From positions 43,147 to 107,146 of the forward strand of contig MU119393.1 of NCBI GenBank assembly GCA_014904845.1: a stretch of 64,000 bases of DNA, given 5' to 3'. Source of the DNA: Acephala macrosclerotiorum. Taxonomy: Eukaryota; Ascomycota; Leotiomycetes; Helotiales; Mollisiaceae. The position numbers and the translations under genes are program-made. How positions within the stretch are numbered: position 1 is the stretch's first letter; each line of letters opens with the position of its first letter. The notes under the pieces are model-generated. The model had not been told where the DNA came from, did not search any database, and worked only from the letters and a program-made list of their open reading frames with translations. Below are positions 46,046 to 55,949 of this stretch, piece by piece.

Positions 46046-46673
46046 ATGGCTCCCCAAATTTCATTCGAAGGCAAGATGCCCTTTAATAAATCATTACATG
46101 GATAAATACTAACGATGCACAGAATCATCGGCATGCATGGCATCATGCTTCGAGTGGGCAGACAGCTACGACTCCAAAGACTGGGAGCGCCTCAGCAAGT
46201 GCATCGCACCAACCCTCCACGTCGACTACCGCTCCTTCCTCGACAAAGAATGGGAAGCCATGCCTGCCGCCGAATTCTTGACCATGGCCTCCGATCCCGC
46301 AGTTCTGGGAAATCCTCTTCTTAAGACTCAACACTTCATCGGCGGCACCAGATGGGAGAAGGTCTCAGACGACGAGATCATCGGATGGCATCAACTCCGT
46401 GTTCCGCATCAGAAATACACCGATTCTACCATGAGCCAGGTTGCTGTTAAGGGACACGCACACTCGACCAACAAGCATTGGTACAAGAAGGTTGATGGAG
46501 AGTGGAAGTTCGCAGGCCTGTCTCCGAATATCAGATGGTTCGAATACGATTTCGACAAGGTGTTCGCTGAGGGACGGGAATCATTCGGCGAGGTGGAAGC
46601 GGCTCAAGCAGTTGTTGGTGGTACCGGCAAGGACTCCGTCAAAGTCGAGACTCAGTCGGTTCCTGTCATGTGA
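46046..46673 (+). CDS. Scytalone dehydratase (melanin biosynthesis)
   Basis: CDS is join(46046..46070,46123..46673), 191 residues. It has the whole scytalone-dehydratase fold signature: [87 protein letters not shown]. The Tyr, Asp and His residues that bind and dehydrate substrate in the Magnaporthe enzyme have counterparts here. It converts scytalone and vermelone in the DHN-melanin pathway. The short first exon (MAPQISFE) is joined by a 52 bp intron starting GCAAGA, a GC-AG intron with an ACTAAC branch site. No other melanin gene is nearby. It appears intact. Confidence 0.93.
46071..46122 (+). other. GC-AG intron in scytalone dehydratase
   Basis: The donor is AAG|GCAAGA, the branch ATACTAAC and the acceptor GCACAG. 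Joining gives [20 protein letters not shown] in frame. No GT donor is available between the ATG and the acceptor. Confidence 0.8.
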
Positions 46674-47287
46674 TGTCAGGCTGTGTTCATTTGGGAGGAA
46701 GTGAGTGTGTATTGAGGTTTTTCCCTTTTGTCGTTCGAAAGGAGGTGGGACGCGATGATAGTCCACTGCATACATGCTCATGGAGTTCTCATATGGGCAC
46801 GCGCTGGCACTGCATGCATACAAGATTATTGTAATCAACAACACGATGGAACAGTCCTAGAGGCTAACGAGATGGATATAGGGTGACAAATATGCGGATA
46901 ATATGTGGATAGGGCTGGTCACGGCATTGGGATTTGGGAAGATGGCGACGACATCTTGGGGCATGAGGAGTTTCATTTTTGGATTTTGAGTTGCAAATCT
47001 TGCCATAGCTAGAGAAAATGAATTATGAAAACCACCCAGGAATTCTACTATTGCTCAGAGACCACTTCTAACGAAAGTGAAACGGCCGTTCTGAGTTACC
47101 CGGGAAAAAATTCAATATCTCGGCGATACGCAGACTTTTTCGGACGTCTTTCTCGGGACTTGATCACCTCGATCGTCATCACCGACGCTTGCATGTCCTT
47201 GTTGCTCCCCGTTGCGGCCCGGACCAATGAAATGGAGTTTTTAAACATAAATGAAACCCTGCATTTCCCGAAAGTCGCTCGCCCCGA
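46674..47287. other. Intergenic region, no gene recognised
   Basis: It contains the 3' flanks of two converging genes. The plus frame at 47025-47567 is a mirror of the MFS relic. Confidence 0.5.
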
Positions 47288-49176
47288 TTACACACGATTT
47301 TCAATCTTCCTCCATTCCATCCTCAAGTTAGCCAACCCCGCACATGCACCGACAGCTGCCAAGATGAAGACATTCGTTACCGAAGCATCGTATGCCCGCA
47401 ACACGCTTCCCAAAAGCTCCACTGGCACAATTCCCCTCACCCTCGTTGCTCCACCCTTGATGACTGTCGCTGCGTCAACACCTGGAATCTTCTTCACGTG
47501 CTGGGTTAACGAAGAGGTGAAGATGTTGTTTCCAATAGTCAGTCCCAATGACCCACCCAGAGATTGAGTAAAGATAGTCAAAGACGTCCCCATCGGCGTA
47601 TCCTCAAGAAGAAGAACATTCTGAACAGCGACAAACCCAATCTGCAAACTCAGCCCGTACCCAGCACCAGAAACCACTTCAAAAGGAAACCATTCAGCCA
47701 TTGAACTTCCCGGACTTAAAGTATGAAGTAGGCATGAGCCGGTGATGAAGAACGAAGACCCAATCCACATGAATGGAAAATAGTACCCGAATCTTGTAAC
47801 GAGTGCACCAGCGATCAAAGAGCAGATGGCGGTGCTGATTCCGTACGGTAGAGTGCGGAGACCGGAAGCCGCGGCGGTAGTTCCTTTGACGGCTTGGAAG
47901 TAGAAGGGCATGAAGTATGATTGCGAGAGCATGCTCATCTGGATGAAGGATATAAAGAGGCAGCTAGAGATGACGGTCCGTTGAGAGATGAGTTGAGGCC
48001 GGATCATTGCTCTGCAGTCATCAGCAAGAGTGCGCTGTATATGGTCATAGGGATGCTCACTTGTCTTCGAAATATGCTTGAGAAAGGATGAACATGGTAA
48101 GGATAGTGCCAAAGCCGAGGAGAGTTCCCCGACCTTCGAATACGACCACGAATAGATTATTCCGGCCCATTTAAGAGCCAGAATCAGGCACACAATGGCA
48201 GATATCAAAAGAAATGCTCCGATGAAATCAAGACGTTGCAACTTTTGTCGGAGGGTGAGGTTTGTGTTCACCGCAGGAGATTTCAAAGTCTAAATGATGA
48301 TGACGATGGCCATTGCGCCGAATGCTGCATTTGTCAGCTTTTGGTTTTCATCCGAAGAAAGAGCACTTACGAAGGTTCAACCAGAAGCAAAACCTCCAGG
48401 TAAGTTTCGAGCTCATGAGAAGACCCCCCACCAATGGACCAAGAACAGCCGAGAGAGCGTACACACTTTCCGTTATGCTCCTTACAAAAGGCCTCTTCGT
48501 CGTCACAACAGTATACCTCAAGATCGTTATCTGTCCACAAAACATACCCGAAGCTCCAATACCAGCAACTGCTCTTCCAATGATGAATGTCATAGAATTT
48601 GGTGCTAGAGCGCAGACGATTGACCTGATCTCGAAGATCAGGAGCACAGTGATGTAGATAGTCCGGATGTTGAAGAAAGTATAGATTTTCCCCGAAAGAT
48701 GGCTGGAGACTCATCTGAGTGAGAAGGTAAGCACTTCCGGACCAGCCTACATCGTTGAGACTTTTGATGTCACTGGTGACGCGAGGAATTGCAGTTGCTG
48801 ATCTCTTTTAGCTTCCAGAACAAGAGATACAAACTACGGATGTCCCTGAATGCCTACAGATGATGGAGCTGTCAAGTGCATGAGTGAAGAGTCCAGACAT
48901 GAGAGCAAGGGTGAGCATCTCCAACCTTCCTCCATGGAGGTAATTAATTTCGAGATCTTCCTTAAAGTTCACCGATGCACTTTTGGAAGATGGAGGAGCT
49001 GGCGCAGGTCGAGGAGAATTCTCAACCTGAATCCTGCTGTCTTCCGTAGCTAGTTTCGTCTCATTATTATGTGATAGAGCAGGTTGAATTTTCGGACTAT
49101 CGTGAGTTCTTATTCTTAAAACACGACCCAATGGTATCAAACCCTTTGAACTGAGCTGCTCGTTTGTACTTGACAT
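47288..49176 (-). pseudogene. MFS efflux transporter (14-TM drug/toxin pump type), inactivated
   Basis: From the ATG at 49176 the minus strand encodes a polar N-terminus, then LHGGRLEMLTLALMSGLFTH and ALDSSIIS. After a 60 bp intron it continues VTSDIKSLNDVGWSGSAYLL, RAVAGIGASGMFCGQITILR and LSAVLGPLVGGLL, then GYGLSLQIGFVAVQNVLL. These are typical of DHA2/TRI12-like fungal pumps. Lesions: an extra G in a G-run near 48691, a TAG at 48290 (III*TLKS), and a one-base loss near 48128 (GELSS frame against the expected WGTLLGFGT). Introns near 48797-48857, 48313-48357 and 48010-48060 keep normal signals, so decay is recent. It is non-functional as sequenced. Confidence 0.85.
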
Positions 49177-49677
49177 GATTTGTTATGTGCAGATAGAAAC
49201 GTGGAGCTTGATAGTGTTTACTGAGTGTTATGTCAACGTTGGAGGCGGAGGTTTTGAAAGTCTGAGGAATGCTTACTGAGATTTTGACGCCGGTATAAGA
49301 GGGTTGGCCTCGCACCTGACTGGCTATGATTCAAAGCCCAGCCAAGCTCCACGCCACGGACAATCTGCGATGATGCTGGCCGAGAGCGTCCAACAAATGT
49401 ATTGCTTCGGAGATCTTTCCGCTTACAGTATTCTTGCCAGGAACGAGGGCGTCATACTTGCGAACTGTCACGTTTCAATAGCTCTTCACATCGAGACATC
49501 TTGCTGTGTTTCCCTTAATTACCAAACCTTTCAGGGACATTTGGGGATGAATATCTCGAGCAATCCACTTCTGGATACCGGGAAGTATTTCCCTTCATTC
49601 TGAATAAGTAATGACTACCGAGAATAGTTTCGTTCAACATCTCCCTTCACAGAATTCGAGATTCATTCTCGTTGAAA
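49177..49677. other. Intergenic region, no gene recognised
   Basis: It is a divergent spacer between the MFS and VOC relics. A short plus frame (49304-49603) has no recognisable motif. Confidence 0.45.
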
Positions 49678-50277
49678 ATGGAAAGTCATTCAAAAGACGC
49701 ACCCGGAGCAGCCGGAAGTGTTGCTCAGCCCCTCCTTGAAAATTTCGTGCAGATATGCATTGCTACACCCGATCATCCAGAAGACAATGAATGGACTTTT
49801 GAGGTTGGGCATTGATCCCTCCCAAGTCCACACCCTCACTTCCCAAAATGTCACGGCGCAGACCTTCTGTGACCAGTCAGCAAATTTCGAGTCTATCGTC
49901 TGCTTCGCTAATCAAGGACCTATGGTATGGGAGATCATGTAGCCGGTCTCGGGACCTTCTCTCATGGCGAGTTCCTTGAGACTCGTGGTGAAGGCATCCA
50001 TTACGCAGTGTTTGACTGCAGCCGCGTTTCTCCTCCGCAACGCAAAGAAGAATTCGAGAATAGGGGTTTCAAGATGGTGCAATCTGGCTTGTGGCATGGA
50101 AAGAAGGGAACTTGCCAGTTCATGTTTTTTTTTTTTTTTTTTTTTGATGCGGAAGGAGCTACCACGACGTGCTTTGAGCCCTACGACTTCCCAGAGGATT
50201 TAGAGGATCCTGAGTCAAGACGATTTAGTATCCAGCACAGGAAGGAGAAAGAAGAAACTGATAATGATGACTTGTAA
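49678..50277 (+). pseudogene. VOC/glyoxalase-superfamily protein, inactivated
   Basis: It starts MESHSKDAPGAAGSVAQPLL and ENFVQICIATPDHP, then changes frame near 49778 into KTMNGLLRLGIDPSQVHTLT. The latter runs to FANQGPMVWEIM followed by TAG (49940, probably a lost Gln codon) and PVSGPSLMA. A further one-base loss near 49968 leads into EFLETRGEGIHYAVFDCSRV and GFKMVQSGLWHGKKGTCQFM. The halves resemble the two betaalphabeta-beta-beta modules of small VOC enzymes. A T21 run (50125-50145) adds seven Phe codons in frame before DAEGATTTCFEPYDFPED. Three independent breaks make this a pseudogene. The substrate is unknown. Confidence 0.7.
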
Positions 50278-50531
50278 GAGTTCCGATACCTTGCATGGCA
50301 TTGTTGTCGTTGCTCGATGTTAACCAGAGTAGATTGGTGTAAGATTGGATGGAATCCACTTCTGTATACCTCTTTTCTCCCAAACTTCTCTCTATCAATC
50401 AGGCTTGGTGCGCTTCAAATATAAAAGAAGAGCGCTCCCTCTTCCGCAAAAGCCGCCCTCTCCCATTCGTATCAAAGTTCCCCTGTCTGTAACATTGATA
50501 TGTTACTTTCAGCACCCATTTAGGGTGGTCC
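50278..50531. other. Intergenic spacer, nothing recognised
   Basis: About 250 bp without a motif separate two relics. Confidence 0.5.
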
Positions 50532-50783
50532 TCCTTTCGGCTTCATCGCTATAGATGTCCACTTCAATAATCCTCCTGGCGATCCATCCAATCCACTCAC
50601 ATGGCCATTCCTCTCATTAAAGAACAAGCTGATGGTTCGAAGCTCGGCCGAATCGTCAAGAAAAACAGCTATCTGGACGAATTTTTCGATCATTTCGTTG
50701 AAGCAGGAGAAAGGCTTAGTTCAAAAGGCTGTGTAGGTATCAGCACGAGCTGTGGCTTTCTGGCAAGGGCTCAGCCTATGTAA
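50532..50783 (+). pseudogene. Asp/Glu/hydantoin-racemase superfamily fragment
   Basis: The plus strand reads GFIAIDVHFNNPPGDPSNPL and TWPFL in one frame. After a shift near 50612 it reads IKEQADGSKLGRIVKKNSY, LDEFFDHFVEAGERLSSKGC, VGISTSCGFLARAQ. The GDxxNPxTWPFP opening and the TSCGFLA motif, with its catalytic Cys, are those of the aspartate/glutamate (hydantoin) racemase superfamily. It ends in a TAA soon after the motif, and the second half of the protein is missing. A 5' truncation and frameshift are also present. Its family fits the hydantoinase 19 kb away, but linkage could be chance. Confidence 0.6.
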
Positions 50784-51052
50784 ATTCAAGAGTGTTGAGT
50801 CTTATGTCTCAGAATCAGTCAAGGGTGACACAGAGCTTTGTGGCTGAGGTCAAAAGTGGTTCCCAGGCAATAGAACAACTTATGGGAGGCATGTAATCCG
50901 TGAACGGGACGTACAATATCAGTGCGACTTTGTGTACAACGGCTAACAATACAAAGCCCAAGACAGTTCAAATTATTACGCGCGGCGTTGGTTTTGACAG
51001 GCAAGATCCACAGCAGAATTTTTGTACAAAAACTGACGGAACTAATGTATAG

Positions 51053-51317
51053 TGTGGCGGGGCTACGCGGTTTTCTTAAAATCCTTCTTTGTATTAGCTA
51101 GTTTCGAGGGTAGTGCTGGTCAAGTGCCCTCCAGTACATAAAGAGCTCTTTGCTCATTGTAAACAATCAAGCATCCTTTTGCCCACTCCATTTACAGGCT
51201 GGTTTATACGATTACGTGTTGACGATGATCGGATTGTTTATATTAGTCTAGCTTACTTGCTGGGCGAAGTGACCTACAGTTGGGCCCTTTCTCTCTGAGA
51301 ACCATTGCCCTTCTACA
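51053..51317 (+). repeat. Solo LTR related to the 12 kb element
   Basis: It begins TGTGGCGGGGCTA and ends CCTTCTACA, matching the ends of the LTRs at 11971 and 23827 in the opposite strand orientation. The core TAGCTAGTTTCGAGGG, AGTGCTGGTCA and CAGTACATAAAGAGC is clearly shared. It differs by transversions and small gaps, not only transitions, so it comes from an older or different copy. ATAG flanks both ends, a possible short target duplication. No internal element sequence adjoins it. Confidence 0.8.
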
Positions 51318-51670
51318 ATAGATATTACTGGAACTTCGTTCTTGGATACAGTTACATTGATGTTGCTACCCAGTATGATCATGCAACGTTAATGACACCT
51401 GCTCTGAACTGTTTAACTGCTTGGTTTTTTCCTCCCACCAGCGAGACTCACCTTTGGATTGCCGAATGCATACTTATGATTGTTAAGCAAATCCGAACAA
51501 AAAAAAGAATGTAAGTTTTAGAAATTAAAACGCAGCCGAAGAAACCGGTAGCTATATTTATTGGTAGCTACAGAGCCTTGTAAGAGTGCAGTCACATGAT
51601 AACCTTTAGCTCATCTTGAAACTTTCGGAAGGTACGAACCAAAACCGACTTGACAGCCACGCCGGGGCCT

Positions 51671-51781
51671 TATACGACCATCTCCCCAAGTAGGCAAGTT
51701 AGCAATTTCCTCAAAATGAGCAAAACTTATTTCATTTCGAGGAAAATCGCCAATTTGCCTACTTGAAGAAGTGGTTATATA
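51671..51781. mobile_element. Foldback MITE, copy 1 (TA-flanked)
   Basis: About 110 bp. The left arm TATACGACCATCTCCCCAAG continues AGGCAAGTTAGCAATTTCCTC, and the right arm is the complement of a near-identical sequence (ending TTGCCTACTTGAAGAAGTGG then TTATATA). The arms enclose a short AAAATGAGCAAAACTT centre. The ends lie at TA dinucleotides, as in Tc1/mariner-derived MITEs. Confidence 0.75.
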
Positions 51782-51850
51782 CGATTGCACCACGTGACGT
51801 AGAACTTTCTAAAATCGGGAATCAAAATTAATTTGATAACAAACTCTACA

Positions 51851-51959
51851 TAGCTACCTTTTCAAGTGGGCAAATTGGTAATTTTCCTTAGAACGAGCAA
51901 AACTTATACTCAGTTTAAGGAAAATCGCCAACTTGCCCACCTGGAGAGATGGCTATATA
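51851..51959. mobile_element. Foldback MITE, copy 2 (TA-flanked)
   Basis: A second, diverged copy lies 69 bp after the first in the same orientation. Left arm TAGCTACCTTTTCAAGTGGG, right arm complement of CATCTCTCCAGGTGGGCAAG. The centre GAACGAGCAAAACTTATACT is nearly that of copy 1. Confidence 0.75.
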
Positions 51960-52526
51960 CGCTTAATTGAACATGTTACTTTTAGTCAATTATCAAACGC
52001 GAAACGGGCATTGGAGTGATTTCAAGAGCCCATGGACGCTTAAAATTCTTATCCCAACCGAATTTTCACGTGACTCAGCCCTAGCCTTCTCCATCATCGC
52101 CTCCTTCTAGTCCCCAAATCCAAACTTCAATATATTACTGTTTTGTTGTGACTCTGTCCAAGCCTGGGACCTTCTCACAACATTCTAGATGCGTCCAACC
52201 GGCAACCACATATTTCGAGCATCCAGCCTTCTCTGATTCTCGTTTCAATCCAGAGGTCGGCGTGTGAAGCTGAGGCTCTATGATATTGGTATCAAGGGCT
52301 TTGTCAGGCTCAGCGCCGATCTCCAACCTTCTAACCGCATCCAACACAGAGCTTCACTGCTCGTTTCTCGAGATTCCTTCCAAATTACCGTCTTCTTCAT
52401 ATTCCCGCATGAGGCCAAGCTGTTACTTTCGAGTTTTGGACTTCATAACTTCCCCTGGAAATATCCCGCTCCGTCCCTGGAGCGCCAATTTTCGCCTCTA
52501 CCTCGCTTTCTACATCAACCTCCGCC
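51960..52526. other. Upstream region of the helicase gene
   Basis: No independent gene is recognised. It contains pyrimidine-rich leader sequence before the ATG at 52527. Confidence 0.45.
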
Positions 52527-55500
52527 ATGGCAGATATCTCAAAACACAAGGTTAGCCAGTCGTCCCCAAATATGCTCACCAAGTCACTGATACACACGAT
52601 GCAGAACGATGGTGCTACCAAGCCGCTGGAGACCAATGCCCCCACTTTGTACACGAAAAACCCTTTGAGGTCCGCCAATACAGAAGTCAAGATGTGCCAA
52701 GCTTTCGGTGTTAGGGGGAAGGTCTGGACTATTATCAAAACTCGCATCCGCAACAGGCATATTTGGAACGAATTCTCGCAGCGATGTATAAGCCCCGATG
52801 TAAAGCACGGCGACCCTATACCACCTGCACACGGTGGACGATGGCAGACCTCCAAATACATCTGGTCGCAGCTCATGTCCTACCCAGTACGATATGCGGA
52901 CAAGACATGGAATATGGATAAATTCAACGAGGCAGATTTCTGGATCTTAGCTACTCGAAAGTTGATTGATGTTTGTCATCCCGACATTGAGATATTCAAA
53001 GGTTTTCGGTACTCTCTCAAGCAAGTCGATGCTGCATTCCTGATATTACGATGGCTCAACCAGAACCACCGCGGTTTGCCAATGAAACAAGCGATCCAAC
53101 ACAAGGAGATCAAGATACCTGTCTTGGAGACCACCGGCGAGATACCAGAAGGTGCGAGGCAATATCCGCCTAACTTCCAATTCCATGATGATCATTCTTC
53201 ATCCAGAGATGATTATGGATGTCAGGATATGCATGCTTTACGAACCTGGCAAAAGAGCACATACGACAACATTCGCAGGAGGCAGCTGAATTCGTTTGGA
53301 GAGCGAATCAATCTAAGAGGACCAATATATTCGAGAGAAGAAGCATTGCAACAAAAAGTCATTCCGCCGCCGTCAGTCTCCATTCCTGGAATAGTCGTTC
53401 TGCACATGATACTCGATATACAATGCCAGCTACTCAAGGAATTGGAGAATGTCCAGCTATCTAGCTCTGAATACTTGTCCTCATGCCAGGAGTTTTCGAA
53501 GTATGGCATTGAAATGGATCCCAGAGAACCGACTATGGATATCCTGGAAACAGTGTTCGAGCCACATCAGCTCATTGACATCATCGAGGTCTGGACAGGG
53601 AGGAAGACTCTTGTCGGAAATTTTTGCGGTTCGGGCAAAACAATCATTATTGTCGGTCTCCTGGTATTGATTCAGAAAGACAATGAAAGCAGGCTGGCGA
53701 ATAACCAGGCCGCTAAGGCAGTGTTGGTAGCTATGCCGAGCATAGTGCTTGGCCAATTCTGCCAGACACTTCGTCAGTGGGCACCATCACTCGGTTTCCG
53801 AGTATATGATAGTAGTACGGCATGCAAGCAATATCTGCAGCGTACAGACTTTCAGAAGGGCGGACAACATGACCCCTACGACAAAGAGAAAGAACACATC
53901 ATCGTCACCTCGTTTTCCTTCTTCTCTAGGCATCATCCCAACGATACGAAATGGCAATATAACGAGGAGACCCATGGAAGTGAGTGGATTGATGTGGAAA
54001 TCTCTGAGGCAACAGACTTGACGAAATGCTTCTATTATTGCTTATGTGATGAGTTGCATAAGATCAAGCGGGGTCTGAAAGGAGCAGCAGGTGCGTCTAT
54101 AATCAGACTGAAAGCTAAAAAGCGCTGGGGCCTGACAGCAACACCATTCCCGAACAAACTCCAAGATCTGTACGGCGAGCTACAGTTTTTACAAGACCCG
54201 GACATCAGCGATGCCGTTGTCCGTGCGAAGCCTTGGGAGCATCTGAGCGTCGATGAGAAGTATAGAGCGGAGTCCTTCATGGAACATGTCGTGAATTATC
54301 TAGGCAGTAAGTCAATATCCGTCATACTTTCCAGTATGCTAACATTTACAGCCGATCCTATCACAGACAAAGCTGCCCTACAATGGTTCCAAAAATTAGA
54401 TACGGCTACCGACAGACTACAGGAGATTCTCCAGCATATTATGATCCGACGCACTCGATACTGCAAGATACCTGAAGCCGTCAACATACACACTGGTTGG
54501 ATTCGACGAGGCAACAACGAGGGGGTCATTGGACAAGGAATGCCCAACATTGCCAAGCTCCTGATAGGAGTCCAGTACACCGAAGGGCAACTGCGAGAGT
54601 TTGAATACGTCTCCAGCAAACGAAAAAACTATTCAGTGGTGGAGATATCACGGAACGAGTCGGTTTCCAAAACCACGCGGTATTCAAAGAACGATCTATC
54701 TTGTCCAATAATCTAGCATTTGGGAGACATCTCAACTGCGATTACATCCAGGAAATATTACAAGAGGCCGGCTCTAAGACTATATGCGGTAATTCCGGCG
54801 ACCTGAGCGACGATCCAGATGGCGATGAAGAAGACGATGCTCCGGTATCCGACTCTGAAAGTGAGGATGATCCAAGCCCACGAACCATGTCTCAATTCAT
54901 GCAGCTCTCTTCTGGGGATATTCAACTCCTCCGAAAGAAAAGGCAATGGACAATAGACACTCTTATTCCTTGCATTATCGAAGAGGACCGGTCCCTCCCG
55001 TCAAGTCTTGCAAATGCGCTGGCATACATGCATGAGGCGTGGCCCAAACTTGAGCCTATAATAACCATTATGGACATGCATATCTTCGCTAAATCTCCGT
55101 CCAAATTCGAGAAGGTCGCCATCGACTGCGAGCTCCTGCCCATCGGTCTAGCACTCGAGGCATACCTGCGAAGTTTGCATGTCAAGGTCGAAGTATTACA
55201 CGCGGGGCTAAGTGATGCTGCACGACAAGATCTGATATTCAGGGCAAATGACCCACTGGATCATACTATCGAAGTGCTCATCATGTCGAGCGCCCTCGTT
55301 GGCTGTGGATTGAACCTGCAGAAAGGCGTACCAGTTATGATCCTCCCCGACGCTATGCGTAACCTTGACACAGAAGAGCAAGTCATAGGATGCATATTGC
55401 GCTTCGGTGGGCGGTTGGATGGTGTCATAATCTACCGACTGCGGACATACGGCACTTTCGAACATAGTATCGAGATCCGAAACGAAGTCAAAAACGCACC

Positions 55501-55741
55501 GATTCTCAAGGCATTGCGACCAGGAGACATGGAGACTGAATCCTCTATAGTCGACAAGTTGAAAACATATCAGATGCAGGCGGTCCTTGGCGGGCAGCTC
55601 ATCGGTAACCAAAGCCCAGCCGATTTGCACGAAAAGGCTTTGGAATACCTTACCATGTCTATGAAGGAACGATCTCCGGCACAGGTCGACATGCGGCAGG
55701 TGGTAAACGATCTGGAGGAGGGAAACCAGGATAGTGACTAG
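52527..55741 (+). pseudogene. SNF2-like DNA helicase/ATPase with one frameshift
   Basis: The protein is about 1,050 residues from ATG 52527 to 55741. Motif I is GNFCGSGKTIIIVGLL (usually DEMGLGKT). Motif II is CDELHKIK, a DExH variant. Motif III is WGLTATPFPNKLQDLYGEL. The C-terminal helicase half has VEVLHAGLSDAARQDLI, SSALVGCGLNLQKG (motif V) and EEQVIGCILRFGG (motif VI, with Cys where Arg is usual). Likely introns at 52551-52604 and 54307-54351 keep frame. A single lost A in the A6 run at 54623-54628 splits the gene: adding one A joins KRKK to LFSGGDITERVGF in the second frame. This may be real damage or a homopolymer sequencing error. Subtelomeric helicases are common in fungi. No accessory domain is visible. 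Confidence 0.75.
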
Positions 55742-55949
55742 CATGGCAATAAGAACGTGGCTCTTGCGTGCATCGGGCTAATTCTCAATTGGAATCGAAA
55801 TAGCGTTTTGCTTTGGTTGTACCCAGTTAACCTAATGCAAGACTCAAATTCACTACACTCCGCTCTAGATGTTTATCCCTGATCTATTCATCTCGTGGTT
55901 TTTCTCAGCGGGTAATATGCAAACGAATAAAAAGGAAAGATCCCGACAG
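55742..55949. other. Spacer after the helicase gene
   Basis: Short intergenic stretch with no motif. Confidence 0.5.

Noticed and set aside
47025..47567. 180-codon plus-strand frame
   Set aside because: It is the antisense of the C-terminal part of the MFS relic, which shows clear transporter motifs on the minus strand.
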